Assembly (NCBI GenBank): GCA_958295665.1
Contig: OY282560.1
Coordinates: 52,948,333-53,012,332, forward strand
Source: Tipula vernalis
Lineage: Eukaryota; Arthropoda; Insecta; Diptera; Tipulidae
Direction: 5' to 3'
DNA length: 64,000 nt
Shown: positions 10,649-21,530 of the stretch, piece after piece
How the letters are laid out: every line of letters starts with the position of its first letter
How positions within the stretch are numbered: position 1 is the first letter of the stretch
The notes under the pieces: model-generated
The model's input: only the letters and a program-made list of their open reading frames with translations
What the model was told of the DNA's origin: nothing
Databases searched by the model: none
Translations under genes and position numbers: made by a program

Positions 10649-10864
10649 TGTGACGGTGACGCCTAGCGTGTGATAGATTAAGTTAAATTAATAGCTCAAT
10701 GTTAAACTGTACTAAAATGGAATTTTCCATGGGAAAATTGTTCTACACTATTCTAACTGGAAAAGTCATGAACTTTTTTATCATGGAAAATTCCATTTTA
10801 GTACAGTTTAACATTGAGCTATTAATTTAACTTATTCTATCACATGCTAGGCGTCACCGTCACA
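10649..10864. repeat. Palindrome formed by two opposed LTR heads
   Basis: The first 83 bases (10649-10731, starting TGTGACGGTGACGCCTAG) are repeated as a near-exact reverse complement at 10782-10864, with a 50-base spacer. Both arms match the first roughly 80 bases of the LTR at 6256. The left arm also keeps the next LTR stretch (TTCTACACTATTCTAACTGG). It could extrude as a cruciform and looks like a rearrangement product or a fold-back derivative of the LTR. Confidence 0.85.
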
Positions 10865-10870
10865 ATATTT

Positions 10871-11107
10871 TGTTACGGTGACACCTAGGATAGAATAGAA
10901 AAAGTTATTTAATAGCGAAAAAATTACTGTTCTAAAATGGAAATTTTCCATGCTACAACTGTTCTACATGTTACCAGACTATTCTTACTGGAAGAATCAT
11001 GAAGCTTCTAGAAGTTTGTGAATTATTGTTAAATTGTATTGAATTAATTTTTGGTGTTCAATAAATAAATTCGTTTAAGTAGTGTAAATAAATTGAAGTA
11101 TTGAAGT
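10871..11107 (+). mobile_element. Diverged, shortened LTR copy
   Basis: Starts TGTTACGGTGACACCTAG and follows the 6256 LTR through TTTTCCATG, CTAGAAGTTTG and AATAAATAAATTCGTT, but lacks much of the middle and the last part. It could be the truncated 3' LTR of the Copia element or a solo LTR of a related family. It is followed by AATAT at 11108-11112, the same five bases that precede the 5' LTR. Confidence 0.6.
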
Positions 11108-11245
11108 AATATTTATTTTAACAGGCTAACATTATACGAAAGAAACTAGAAAAAAAATGTTGTAATCTTTATTAAAAACAAAAAACTTGGTGAACGACGA
11201 GGATCGAACTCAAGACCAACAACACGAATTGAGTGGGACAATGAC
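11108..11245 (-). repeat. SINE-like repeat copy 2, fragment right of the Copia locus
   Basis: Contains TTTTAACAGGCTAAC, and on the minus strand a box B-like GAGTTCGATCC with TTGGTCTTGAG. This parallels copy 1 at 2431-2505. It continues the fragment at 6175-6255 across the inserted retroelement block. Confidence 0.45.
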
Positions 11246-13410
11246 AATTTTGGATTTCTTATTTTCAATGGCAACATTTGATTTGTTAAATATCAATGAA
11301 ACCAGTTAACAAATTTAAACAAAAAGGCAAATAGGTCCCTATGATTCTGAATGAAGTAACATAAATTCTTAAGGGTTTTCAACAGTACCAGAGATGTATG
11401 GCTGGAACTACTCCTTAAAGGTGACGAACGCGAAATTGATTGTTAGTGTCGACACAAAATACAAATTTTTATTTTTATTATTTTTATTTTTCCGTTCAAC
11501 TATATAATTAATAATAATTATAATTAAATGCTTACACATTTTCTTATATAGTTTAATTTTCATTATATAATTCATTTTCTGTTTGTCTTATTTCGTTTTC
11601 TTCTTTCTATAATAATAATAATAAACTTCATCCATTTTATATTATTTAAATTGTAAAAATTTAATTAATTAATTTAAAAAAAAAACTTAATTAGTAAATA
11701 GAAATTAAGTATAGATGACACGAGAAAAGCGTTAACACTTTTTTTTTTTTTTTTTGATTTTATTATTTTTTTTAATGTTTCGTATAAAAAAAAAACCAAA
11801 AACAAAATGTGATTAATTAATTAACAATTATTATTGTGTAAATTAATTAGAAATTTTATAATATATTATTTTGAAAAATATGGAAAATATGTATAATAAA
11901 ATACGAATTTATTATTTGGCCGAATGATTTTTTTTTTTTTTTTTTAAATTTAATTATTATTTAAAAATGTTTAATTAAGTTTTACTATTATCTTTTAATT
12001 TATTAATATTATCTTGATGAATTTGAGAGAAAGAGAGAGAGAGAGAGAAACAGAGAAAGAGTAAAGAAGATATCTATGTATTTTGAATTAATAATAATAA
12101 TTATTATTATTATTACTACGCATGTTGAGGTTTAATTATTAATTAATTAATTAATTAAAAAAAATTATAGGATTATTATGTACTAATAAATATATATTTA
12201 TTATATTACATTTAAATATTTATAGGTGTGCACTAAAATTATGGTTCTAGGAATTGTAATTAATTTTAATTGTTATGTACAAAAATTAAAAATTAATTTT
12301 ATATAATTATATCTAAGTAAATTAATAATAAAAATTAAGAAAGAGCAAATTGTGATAACACAGGCACATAATTATTTATTTAATTAATTAATATTTTTTG
12401 TTGTTTTGTTAATTAAGGAAATTTGGGAACAATTTTGTTTTATACATATTTATTTAAAGGATGGGTAATTGAATTAATTTTTAATTTTTTTTTGCGATTT
12501 TTAAATTTAATTATACTATTTAATTCTTAACATTTATATAGAGGTTAGGTATAAATATTTTTTTTGTTTTTAAGGTGGAAAAATGATAATTTTATAATTA
12601 ACCAATATAATTTAGAAATAATTTTTATTATTTTTATATAATTGACTTAATTTTAAAATTAAATAATTAATAATTTCGTTTTTATAATAAATTCGTAATT
12701 AAAAAATTATGTGATTGCGCAAATTTGCCTTAATAAATAGTTTATTAGGTTGAATAATTAATTTTTTATATATTATTGGTTTAATTAATTATAAAATTAT
12801 CATATCACATCGGGCAACATCTTATAATTTTTTTTTTTTTTATGGATTTCATAAGAATATACAATACACATACACCTTTACAATACATATAATAACAAAA
12901 TTATTATTATTTGTTGTAATAATTTTTTTGTTAATTACATTATCACAATTATATATTTAAATTTTATTTAAACTACTAAATTTATTTATATACAAGTATT
13001 AAATAAAATTTATTATTTACATTAAAAAAATTTAAATTAATAATTTAATTTTGTTTTCTGTTTTAAATATTTGTGCGTTCTTTATTTATTTGATTTAAAA
13101 TTTTTAATAAAAATTAATTTTAAAAATAATAAATGTTTTGTTTTACTACTTACTTAGTATGTGAATAATTAATTTGTATCGCGCGGACTTGTAAAAGCTG
13201 ACGGGCGATTTTTTAGGATAAGGAGATAGGGCAGTGGTATAAACAAACGGTTGCAATTTTGGCACACGAAATAAAAAATAAAAAAATATAAATGGAAACA
13301 AATAAAATTTAAGAAATTTTGTTAATTAATTTATTTTAGAAAGTTCTGGCTGTTTGCTTTATTAATTTAACACCATCATCGCATCTGACGTTAATTATGA
13401 ATAATTACAA
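11246..13410. other. Very AT-rich DNA without genes
   Basis: Low-complexity A/T sequence with a GA microsatellite at about 12025-12060, AAT/ATT repeats near 12090-12120 and several poly-A or poly-T runs. A short GC-richer patch lies at about 13178-13215. I see no gene. Confidence 0.6.
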
Positions 13411-13471
13411 ATGAAATTAGAGCATTCCAAAGACATGTATTGCCAGTTTGTTTCAATAAAGCATCGATTCA

Positions 13472-13679
13472 TGTGGTATACGCGAAGTAAAGAAATACGA
13501 TGTAAACGAAGTCAAGGTGTGACATATACGGCATTGGAGCTAACGTCACACCAGAGACGATCGTCAACCGCGATACACAGAAAGTCTATGTATTGGATTA
13601 CGGGTTATAATAAATAATATATGTAAAATAGAACGAAGGTGTTTAATTAACAATACTAGTGGAGATTTACGACATAACA
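13472..13679 (+). mobile_element. Gypsy A 5' LTR
   Basis: 208 bp, TGTGGTATACGCG...GACATAACA. It matches the 3' LTR at 17626-17833 with six differences, all transitions. TG...CA ends. No matching target-site duplication is seen (left flank ATTCA, right flank GAAAC). Confidence 0.95.
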
Positions 13680-13694
13680 TTGGCGACGAGGAAA
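13680..13694 (+). promoter_or_regulatory. Gypsy A primer-binding site
   Basis: TTGGCGACGAGGAAA directly follows the 5' LTR, where the tRNA primer of an LTR element anneals. The priming tRNA is not identified here. Confidence 0.65.
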
Positions 13695-13735
13695 AAGTGA
13701 AAAAGTAAAAAAAAATAATAAAAAAAAAAAAAAAG

Positions 13736-14412
13736 ATGGCGAAACAAGAAACAATTTCAATGATGCCAACGATGACAGCTTTTGACCACGAGGTCGACGT
13801 ATGGATGGGAAATGTACAAAGGCAGGCTAGAGAATTTTTTCATAACGATCGGTATGGAAGAAGAAATAAAAAAAAAGTCGACGCTGCTAAATTTTATTTC
13901 ATCGAAAACATATTAGTTGTGAAAGTGATGAATCGGTACAGGAATGGTTGATTAAAGTACAGGAATGTGCGTTGAGGTGTGAGTACAAAGAAGAAATGTT
14001 AGACGATATGGTACGCGACAAATTTATTACGGGTATTGATGGAAAAATATTTGATAGATTGAATGAAGAAGAATCTACGGTTACACTCGATAAAGTGTTA
14101 ACGCTTGCAAAGAAAGCAGAATTACGAAGCGACAACGATGTTACGGTAAATTACGTCACAAATAAAACAAATTCGCAGAATTACAGGCGAAATCCAAATA
14201 CGAACGGAAGTTATGCAACACAACGACACCGAAGTAAGTCTAAGGAGAATTATATAAAAAAAAACAGTTTGTAGACACTGTGATTTCACGAATCATAAGG
14301 AAGTAGAGTGTAATTACAAAAACGTAATTTGTAATAAATGCAGGCAGAAGGGGCACATGAAATCAGTATGTAAGGCGAAATACAAAACCATGAATATGAT
14401 AGAGAATACAGT
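13736..14412 (+). pseudogene. Gypsy A gag, broken
   Basis: ATG at 13736 follows an A-rich leader. The first frame (to 13951) carries FDHEVDVWMGNVQRQAREFF and then jumps to IENILVVKVMN, which suggests that the middle of the capsid is deleted. The second frame (13948-14274) carries the C-terminal capsid and a basic linker. An A9 run near 14255-14264 shifts the frame again into two zinc knuckles, CRHCDFTNHKEVEC and CNKCRQKGHMKSVC (14270-14373). The order and the two knuckles are typical of Mag-like Gypsy Gags. It would package element RNA, but cannot be made intact. Confidence 0.9.
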
Positions 14413-14916
14413 CGACAACGAAGGCGAAATGAAGTCAAGGTATGAATTGCATAACGAACAGGAAGATGCTAAGAGTGAGATGAGAATGCAGTACAACGAC
14501 AACAGTAGCGAATCGGGAAATGTTTTTGCAATACAAAACAAATTTTCAGGTGACGCGCTGAAGGTAGACTTGGAAATTTTTGGGTTTGGGTTTAGCTTTA
14601 TGATCGATTCGGGTGCTGTGATTTCCGCTATTCCTTACGAAATGTTCTTTAAACATTGCGATACGAAATTATTAAGGGCCGACAGAAGTGTAATTACTGG
14701 TTACAGTGGAGAAAGGTTAAGTGTAATCCGACAGTTAATTATAACGGTATAAAGAAAAAGTTTAAGTTTTTAATTATTAAAGGCGGCCAAATCGCAGTAC
14801 TAGGACGAGATTTTTTTAACGAATTTAAGGTAGAATTAATTAGATTAAATAATATTAATTACAATGAGACAATTAGTTGTATAAAGAGTTTGGTCACGAG
14901 GTATTCTGATCAGTAA
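14413..14916 (+). pseudogene. Gypsy A protease
   Basis: Aspartic protease with active site FMIDSGAVISAIP near 14599-14637 and, after a frameshift at about 14700-14752, the flap/C-terminal block AVLGRDFFNEFKVE. The frame is continuous with the upstream zinc knuckles, so Gag and protease were fused. A stop at 14914-14916 and a frame change separate it from reverse transcriptase. Confidence 0.85.
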
Positions 14917-14929
14917 GTTACGAGGTATT

Positions 14930-16288
14930 AAAGTCAAGCTTGATCTGATCGACCACGAAGAAATAATTCCAAGGTTCATGAAGGCTAGGCAAATACCATT
15001 CGCATTTAAAGATGCAGTCGAGAAACAACTTTTGGAATTGGTAGGGGAAGGTATTATTACACGTACGGAAAACGCCCAGTGGGGAACTCCTTTAGTGCCT
15101 ATCATGAAAGAGGATGGAAAAATACGGATTTGTGCCGATTATAGAATCACGATAAATAAATATCTGAAGGACACAAATTATCCAATTCCCAGAGCTTCGG
15201 ATATTTTCACCAAACTACAAGGTTGTAAATACTTTTCGAAAATAAATCTATCTCGTGCCTACAATCAAATCGAATTAGACGAGGAATCTAGGAAATTAGT
15301 CACGTGGAGCACGCACATAGGGAATTTTGAAATGACACGCCTACCTTTTAGAATAAAACCAGCGACGGGAATATTTCAAAGGGAATTGGAAAAAGTTATA
15401 AAAGGTATTCCAGGCGTAAATAATTTTTTGGACGACATAGTGGTAGCTGCACCAACAATAGAAGAACACAATAAACGATTGGAACTGCTTTTTCAGAAAC
15501 TAAAAGAGGCAGATTTAGGGCTGAACAAAAAAAAATGCATTTTTGGACAAAATTCCATAGAATTTCTAGGACACATAGTTTCAGCAGAAGGGATTAAAAA
15601 GATTAACTCCAATGAAGCAATTTTGACAGCACGTCCACCGGAAAATGTAACGGAATTGAAATCGTTTTGCGGTCTTCTAAATTATTACGGGCGTTTCATA
15701 CGTAATTTAGCGACGAAAATGGCTCCACTATACGAATTATTAAAAAAAGGAGTGAAGTACGAATGGTCTAAAGATTGTAATGCAGCATTTGAAAAAATGA
15801 AAAAGGAAGTAGTGTCCGATGTGGTTTTAACACATTACGAGCCGAGTATGCCAGTAACATGGACATGTGACGCGTCGAGTATTGGAATTGGAGCCATAAT
15901 ATCGCATACATATACAGATGGAAGTGAACGCCAAATCGAGTTTGCTTCACGAACACTCACGAACGCGGAGAGAAATTATGTAGTAATTCAGAAGGAAGCA
16001 CTGGCAATAGTATATGGAACGAAGAAATGTTACTAGTATCTAGTGGGACGGGAGTTTACATTAAAAACAAATCACAAGCCTTTGGTCAGCATATTTGGGG
16101 ACAAGAAGGGTATACCTCAGATGTCTGCTAGTAGGCTGCAGAGATGGGCAGTGCATCTGTCGGGATTCAATTTCAAGATTGAACACGTAAGGTCCGAGAG
16201 AAACTGTGCTGACCTATTGTCAAGAATCCCAGTAAATAGTAGCAGCAAATCAACCAAAGAAGAAGCATCATACCTGTATTTGATATAG
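14930..16288 (+). pseudogene. Gypsy A reverse transcriptase and RNase H
   Basis: RT blocks in order: WGTPLVPIMKEDGKIRICAD, YPIPRASDIFTKLQG, FSKINLSRAYNQIELDEES, the active site VNNFLDDIVVAAP (LDD form) and IEFLGHIVSAEGI. RNase H follows with TCDASSIGIGAIIS, VIQKEALAIVYG and NHKPLVSIF. A single in-frame TAG at 16034-16036 interrupts RNase H just before YLVGREF; upstream and downstream parts share a frame. The RT fingers/palm region is otherwise open. LDD and the Gag type suggest the Mag lineage, though this is a judgement by eye. Confidence 0.92.
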
Positions 16289-17383
16289 AAGAATACTAAC
16301 GTAATGGTAGATTTCGAGATGTTGAGGAAGGAAACGATGAATGACGAAACGTTGAAAAGTATAATACGAGCAGTTTTGAGTGGTGATTTCAAGGAGCTGA
16401 ATATGGACGTGAAATATAAAAAATATCTTCGAGATCGAAACGAATTGTCAGTCGAAGAACAAGTGTTAATGAGAGGACACAGAGTAGTGGTTCCACAAGC
16501 TTTAAGACGAAGAATATTAAATCAGGTGCATGAAACTCATTTAGGGATGGTAAAAACAAAATCAATTTTAAGGTCGTATGTATGGTGGCCAGGAATGGAC
16601 GAAGAAGTCGAGAATTTCATTGGAAGTTGTGATCCATGCTTGGCAGTTCTTCTATGGGAGACACCGTCGAGACCCTGGAGCAGATTTCACATAGATTATG
16701 CGGGTCCATTTCATAATTATCAATTTTTGGTAATAATTGATGCATTTTCGAAATGGATAAGTTGAATGAATGTTTTGTGAGATTTGGACTACCAGATCAC
16801 ATCGTAAGTGATAACGGAACAACATTCACGGCGCATTTATTTAAAGAAACGATGAGTGGCTTGGGAATAAAACATTCGCTAACAGCGCCAGGTTACGCAC
16901 AGAACAATGGAGCTGCAGAGAACGCAGTAAAAACCATCAAAAATGCAATGAGGCGTGCTTTACAGGATGGTAGTAGCGAACAATTAGACCAGATTGTGAA
17001 CAAGTTTCTGTTCGACTATAGAGCGGTGAAACATGGTACTACGGGAAAGACTCCCTGGTCGAGCATGCTTAATTACGAACCCAAGATGAAATTAGATCTT
17101 ATAAAACGAACAGCATGTGAGGATAATCTAAAAGAAAATGGGGTGGCAGATCAGAAGGATAAGTTCACAGAGCGAGATCGCAAATTCAAGGTGCGAACGA
17201 TTGTGTAAACATCAGGTCTTACAAGGATCCATTACATCCAAAATGGGCTAAAGCTCGAATATCGGAAGTGCTGGGACCGAGAATGTATTGGTGCAGGTTT
17301 CAGGAAGGTCAGATGATTAAAAGGCATGTGGATCAGATTAGGTTGAGGAGAACTAGATCAGAATACGACGTCGAGCTGCTCTA
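16289..17383 (+). pseudogene. Gypsy A integrase
   Basis: Zinc-binding region: HETHLGMVKTKSILRSYVWW then CDPC, after which the linker is deleted (LLWETPSRPW follows at once). Core: first Asp in HIDYAGPF, second in IVSDNGTTF, and Glu in NNGAAENAVK. A deletion after AFSKWIS near 16755 forces a frame change. The C-terminal part resumes in a third frame at about 17206 as NIRSYKDPLHPKWAKARISE and ends at a stop near 17383. It would insert the cDNA but is inactive. Confidence 0.9.
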
Positions 17384-17610
17384 AGAGGTATTTGGGCAAT
17401 CAGCAGAGGGATAGGAATTTAAGCTTAAGTCCAAAATTTGCGATTAGGTATAGAGTTGAGGGGAGAGAGGATACGAGTAGTGAGATTCAGGGAAGGGAGT
17501 TACGTGCCCGAGAGCAAATAAAGAAACCCCCTGGATATCGGTAAAAAGCATGAAAATCATGTAATAGTATAATTAAGTTTAATTTGTTAATTAGGTTAAG
17601 AATAATGAAA

Positions 17611-17625
17611 TTAAGAGGGGACGAG
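17611..17625 (+). promoter_or_regulatory. Gypsy A polypurine tract
   Basis: TTAAGAGGGGACGAG lies immediately before the 3' LTR, where plus-strand DNA synthesis is primed. Confidence 0.7.
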
Positions 17626-17833
17626 TGTGGTATATGCGAAGTAAAGAAATACGATGTAAACGAGGTCAAGGTGTGACATATACGGCATTGGAGCTAACGT
17701 CACACCAGAGATGATCGTCAACCGCGATATACAGAAAGTCTATGTATTGGATTACGGGTTATAATAAATAATATACGTAAAATAGAACGAAGGTGTTTAA
17801 TTAACAATACTAGTGGAGGTTTACGACATAACA
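17626..17833 (+). mobile_element. Gypsy A 3' LTR
   Basis: 208 bp, paired with 13472-13679. The six differences are all transitions, and three of them are CpG/TpG changes. Confidence 0.95.
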
Positions 17834-18488
17834 GAAACTGAAATAAATGAGGTTAGAAAATTTAGTATTAAAGTTAAGTTTAATTCGATGAATAAATCGA
17901 AAGCGGGTAGAAAAGAGCAAAAACCATCACAATCGGGGGATTCGGTAGATGTAAAAATGATAAATTACAAAAAATGTAACGGGAAAAATGCCCAGCTTAT
18001 GGATTTAGATGTAATAAATGCAAGTCGTGGTATCATTTTACAAAATGTTGCAGGTCTAAAAGAGTTGACGAGTTACAAGAGCGGAATGATTGTGATGATT
18101 TTTGTATCGATTGTATTGATATCCAGGGCATAAGGGGTCCTGAAATAAAAGATGAAATTGAGATAGATAAAAAGAATAGAAGTGTTTTATCAATAACACA
18201 GAATAATAAGGGATGGTTTGAAAATTTATTAATAAACTAAAAACAAATTTTGTTTAAAATAGACACGGGGGCGGATGTAAATATACTTCCAATAGAAATA
18301 CTATATATGAAAAAATAAAAGGCGATAGTAAGATACAGGAGAACGATATAATTTTAAGGGCGTATGGGGGATCGAAAATAATTTCTTTAGGGAACTTTAC
18401 TTTCCCTGCGTGACATATAATGATATTGGGAAAATTGAACTTTTCATTGTAGTTGATGCGAATTTAACTCCCATAGTTGGTTTAGAGA
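17834..18488 (+). pseudogene. Gypsy C gag end and protease (fragment 1)
   Basis: The end of a Gag with zinc knuckles (CPAYGFRCNKCKSWYHFTKC in one frame near 17988-18050) is followed by the protease active site FKIDTGADVNILPIE at about 18256-18300 and the block PIVGLETI at 18470-18488. Stops and frame changes occur in between (for example TAA near 18239). The left end is cut by the Gypsy A 3' LTR. The right end is cut by Gypsy B at CTATT, and the reading continues at 28979. Confidence 0.85.
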
Positions 18489-18493
18489 CTATT
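18489..18493 (+). other. Target-site duplication of Gypsy B, left
   Basis: CTATT immediately before the 5' LTR; the same five bases follow the 3' LTR at 28974-28978. Confidence 0.9.
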
Positions 18494-18574
18494 TGTAATA
18501 AGTAAACCTATTTATGTTTCAAACTGTAGGTAGCAACATTTATAGTGTAGACTGTAAATTATTTTAGTACATAA

Positions 18575-19170
18575 AGCCGGTATTCCATTATGAAAAATTT
18601 ACTGACTGCTGGAAAAAATGAAAGAAGACAAAAAAAAATGTTACATTAGAGTGACAAAGAAAAAACAATTTTTTTATTTTTTATTTTATAGCAAAATTGT
18701 ATGGATAAATTTTGACAGCAAACAAAAACATAACCAACAAATATGAACAAAATTATGCGTTATTCTTAATTCGTATATTTTCACCTTTCAAAATTATCTA
18801 AAAAATTAAATATTATTTTCACCCATATCAGAATTATTTTTTTTCATTTATTTTCCATCACAGAATAAAAAATAAATAAATATCTTTACCATAAAAATGA
18901 CGTACTATGAAAACTAATATTGTGTGCGAGAAATATGTTATCATCCGTACACAAAATTTATGTAGATGTGTTAGAGGGTTGAAATAAAAAGTACTCCATT
19001 TGATACTTTTTGTCAATAATTATGGCATCACACTAACACAGCCACAACTTTTTTGTAATAAAAATGTTTACTGACGAAGTTGGGTGTCTCATTCACACAA
19101 CCACCGATTTTATATTTTTATCTCAATATATTTTTGCTGATAAACATTTTTTCACAATGGAATACCGGCT
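18575..19170. mobile_element. MITE copy 1, PIF/Harbinger-like
   Basis: 596 bp with terminal inverted repeats AGCCGGTATTCCATT...AATGGAATACCGGCT and TAA on both sides (18572-18574, 19171-19173). The intact 3' LTR of Gypsy B proves the empty site (ACATAATACG). A 3-bp TWA target duplication is characteristic of PIF/Harbinger elements; the superfamily call is inferred from that. No coding sequence. Confidence 0.9.
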
Positions 19171-19173
19171 TAA

Positions 19174-19769
19174 AGCCGGTATTCCATTATGAAAAATTTA
19201 CTGACTGCTGGAAAAAATAAAAGAAGACAAAAAAAAATGTTACATTAGAGTGACAAAGAAAAAACAATTTTTTTATTTTTTAGTTTATAGCAAAATTGTA
19301 TGGATAAATTTTGACAGCAAACAAAAACATAACCAACAAATATGAACAAAATTATGCGTTATTCTTAATTCGTATATTTTCACCTCTCAAAATTATCTAA
19401 AAAATTAAATATTATTTTCACCCATATCAGAATTATTTTTTTTTCATTTATTTTCCGTCACAGAATAAAAAATAAAAAATATCTTTACCATAAAAATGAC
19501 GTACTATGAAAATTAATATTGTGTGCGAGAAATATGTTATCATCCGTACACAAAATTTATGTAGATGTGTTAGAGGGTTGCAATAAAAAGTACTCCATTT
19601 GATACTTTTTGTCAATAATTATGGCATCACACTAACACAGCCACAACTTTTTTGTAATAAAAATGTTTACTGACGAAGTTGGGTGTCTCATTCACACAAC
19701 CACCGATTTTATATTTTTATCTCAATATATTTTTGCTGATAAACATTTTTTCACAATGGAATACCGGCT
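19174..19769. mobile_element. MITE copy 2, PIF/Harbinger-like
   Basis: The same 596-bp element in the same orientation, separated from copy 1 only by a TAA and followed by TAA (19770-19772). It differs from copy 1 at several scattered bases and two compensating 1-4 bp indels, so it is not a freshly made exact duplicate. Short open frames inside are not credible genes. Confidence 0.9.
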
Positions 19770-19900
19770 TAATACGTATGTGTCAGAAAAGACCTTTGTT
19801 AAGTATAGGGTAGTAGATGGACGGTGGTACGTGAGGATACATGAAATAAAGAACAAATAAAACTAATAAACAAAGTGTGTATTTTATTAAACTTAAAACA

Positions 19901-19920
19901 TGGTGTCAGAAGTAAACGAG
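19901..19920 (+). promoter_or_regulatory. Gypsy B primer-binding site
   Basis: TGGTGTCAGAAGTAAACGAG follows the 5' LTR directly, a sequence type common at the primer site of insect Gypsy elements. Confidence 0.7.
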
Positions 19921-20017
19921 GTGTTATTGTGAAAAGGATTTTCCAATTAAAATTAACTAATTAAAGAAACTAGAAAACGCAGTAAACAAAAATAAAAAAA
20001 TTAAAAAAAAAAAAAAA

Positions 20018-20905
20018 ATGGCGACATTGGATTTACGTTTGCCTCAGCCATTAGATTGTTCAAGATTGGCATCTGAGTGGCCAAAATGGAAACAAACATT
20101 CATGATTTACATGATCGCTAACAATAAGAATGATGAATCGGAGCAAAACAAAATTGCTACATTTTTGTACTTGATTGGTGACCGTGGGTTGGAAATTTAT
20201 AACACATTATTTTCGAATAACGGTAGTTGTGAAAGCATGTTTGGTACAGCGGAAGAAAATGTTGTCGATGAAACAAACAACAGTGCTCAATCAGGTAAAA
20301 ATCCGGGTACAAGTGAAAATGTTGTAACTCGTAGTATTCGGACATTAAATGGCATAATTAAAGCATTTGATGAACATTGTTTACCGAAAAAAAAAAATAT
20401 AACAATGGAAGTATTTAAGTTCAACAGGATGATTCAGAAAGAAAAGCAAACAATTTCTGAATTTGAGACTGAGTTACGTGCTCAATTGCAACATTGTGAA
20501 TTTGAGTGTGGTACATGTAAAGCATCGTATGCTGATAGATTGTTACGTGATCGCATTGTTATTGGTGTTCAAGACAAGAAACTGCAATTGAAATTACTCG
20601 AAGGAATTGAGTCATTGTATAAAGTTATTGATACGTGCAAGATTTTTGAAGCCGCATCAGCAAGCAAACAGTTGTTAGAGTATAAAAGTGCACAAGTTGA
20701 AATTAATGCGGTTGAAGAAACAAAAGCTGAAGTTAATGTTATAAAACGTGCATGCTACAATTGTGGTCAGAACTATAATCGTCGTGTTTGCCCGGCATTG
20801 AAGATCAAATGCAATGCTTGTGGTATGGATGGTCATTTCGCCAAGTATTGCAGAAAACAAAAGGATAAGGAAAAAAAGTTGGATGCAGCAAGTCAAGCAA
20901 AATAA
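20018..20905 (+). CDS. Gypsy B Gag
   Basis: Intact 295-codon frame from an ATG after an A-rich leader. The N-terminal capsid region includes SEWPKWKQTFMIYMIANNK, typical of Gypsy Gags, and QKEKQTISEFETELRAQLQH. The C-terminal nucleocapsid has CYNCGQNYNRRVCP (His of CCHC replaced by Asn/Arg, so this knuckle is degenerate) and an intact CNACGMDGHFAKYC, followed by a lysine-rich tail. It forms the virus-like particle of the element. Pol lies downstream in a separate frame. Confidence 0.92.
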   Translation: MATLDLRLPQPLDCSRLASEWPKWKQTFMIYMIANNKNDESEQNKIATFLYLIGDRGLEIYNTLFSNNGSCESMFGTAEENVVDETNNSAQSGKNPGTSENVVTRSIRTLNGIIKAFDEHCLPKKKNITMEVFKFNRMIQKEKQTISEFETELRAQLQHCEFECGTCKASYADRLLRDRIVIGVQDKKLQLKLLEGIESLYKVIDTCKIFEAASASKQLLEYKSAQVEINAVEETKAEVNVIKRACYNCGQNYNRRVCPALKIKCNACGMDGHFAKYCRKQKDKEKKLDAASQAK

Positions 20906-21023
20906 ATAAATGCGGTACATGTAGTTGGTTGGGGTGAAAAAGGTAATTATTTAGTAGTAGATTTATGTAGATCAGGCTGACAATATACGTGAAGTTAGTT
21001 CATTAAATAGTTACAATTTCGTT

Positions 21024-21530
21024 TTGAATAGAATGAAAGTAAATCGAGTTCGATGGAAGAAGCGTTATCTCATTGAAGACTGGCCGATTGAGTTTAAGAT
21101 TGATACAGGATCGGATGTAAACTGTATCCCATTAAGTTTTGTTAAAAAAATTAATGTCACTATGTCTCAGCAAGTCATTGACGAGATTGTTGATTATAGT
21201 TCATATAAAATTAAGATTTATGGCCAGGTAAAATTATCATGTTTTGATGTTGATAAAAGGATAAGTTATTCTGGCATTTTCTTGGTTGTTGATAATTGTT
21301 ATGAGCCAATCTTGGGTCTTGAGTCGAGCGTTGCATTTAGATTGATTGAACGGATTAATGAAGTAAAATCTTTGCTTCCTGATGAAACAAGTAAGTTCGT
21401 TGAATCCAATAAAGACATTTTTGATGGACTTAGAAAAATTCCTGGTACCTGTTCGATTGTCTTAAAGGAAAATTCGGTTCCATCATTACGTTACAAAAGC
21501 GTATTCCTTTCAGTTTATATGACAGATTGA
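21024..21530 (+). pseudogene. Gypsy B protease
   Basis: Active site FKIDTGSDVNCIP near 21090-21128, then the EPILGLESS block. The end of the frame passes into the spacer before RT, where a one-base loss in an A-run near 21496 shifts it out of the RT frame. The start is not certain: no Gag-Pol overlap is visible, and the first ATG at 21024 may not be the true boundary. Confidence 0.85.

Larger units (their letters stand above)
18494..19900 (+). mobile_element. Gypsy B 5' LTR, interrupted by two MITEs
   Basis: The LTR is 209 bp without its insertions: TGTAATAAGTAAACC...CTTAAAACA. It matches the uninterrupted 3' LTR (28765-28973) with three differences. Two 596-bp elements plus TAA target duplications sit inside it, between 18574 and 19770. 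Confidence 0.95.

Noticed and set aside
13411..13617. Open frame across the start of the Gypsy A 5' LTR
   Set aside because: It spans the element boundary at 13472 and reads LTR sequence; there is no domain.
19663..19860. 65-codon open frame
   Set aside because: It starts inside MITE copy 2 and ends in the Gypsy B LTR; not a gene.
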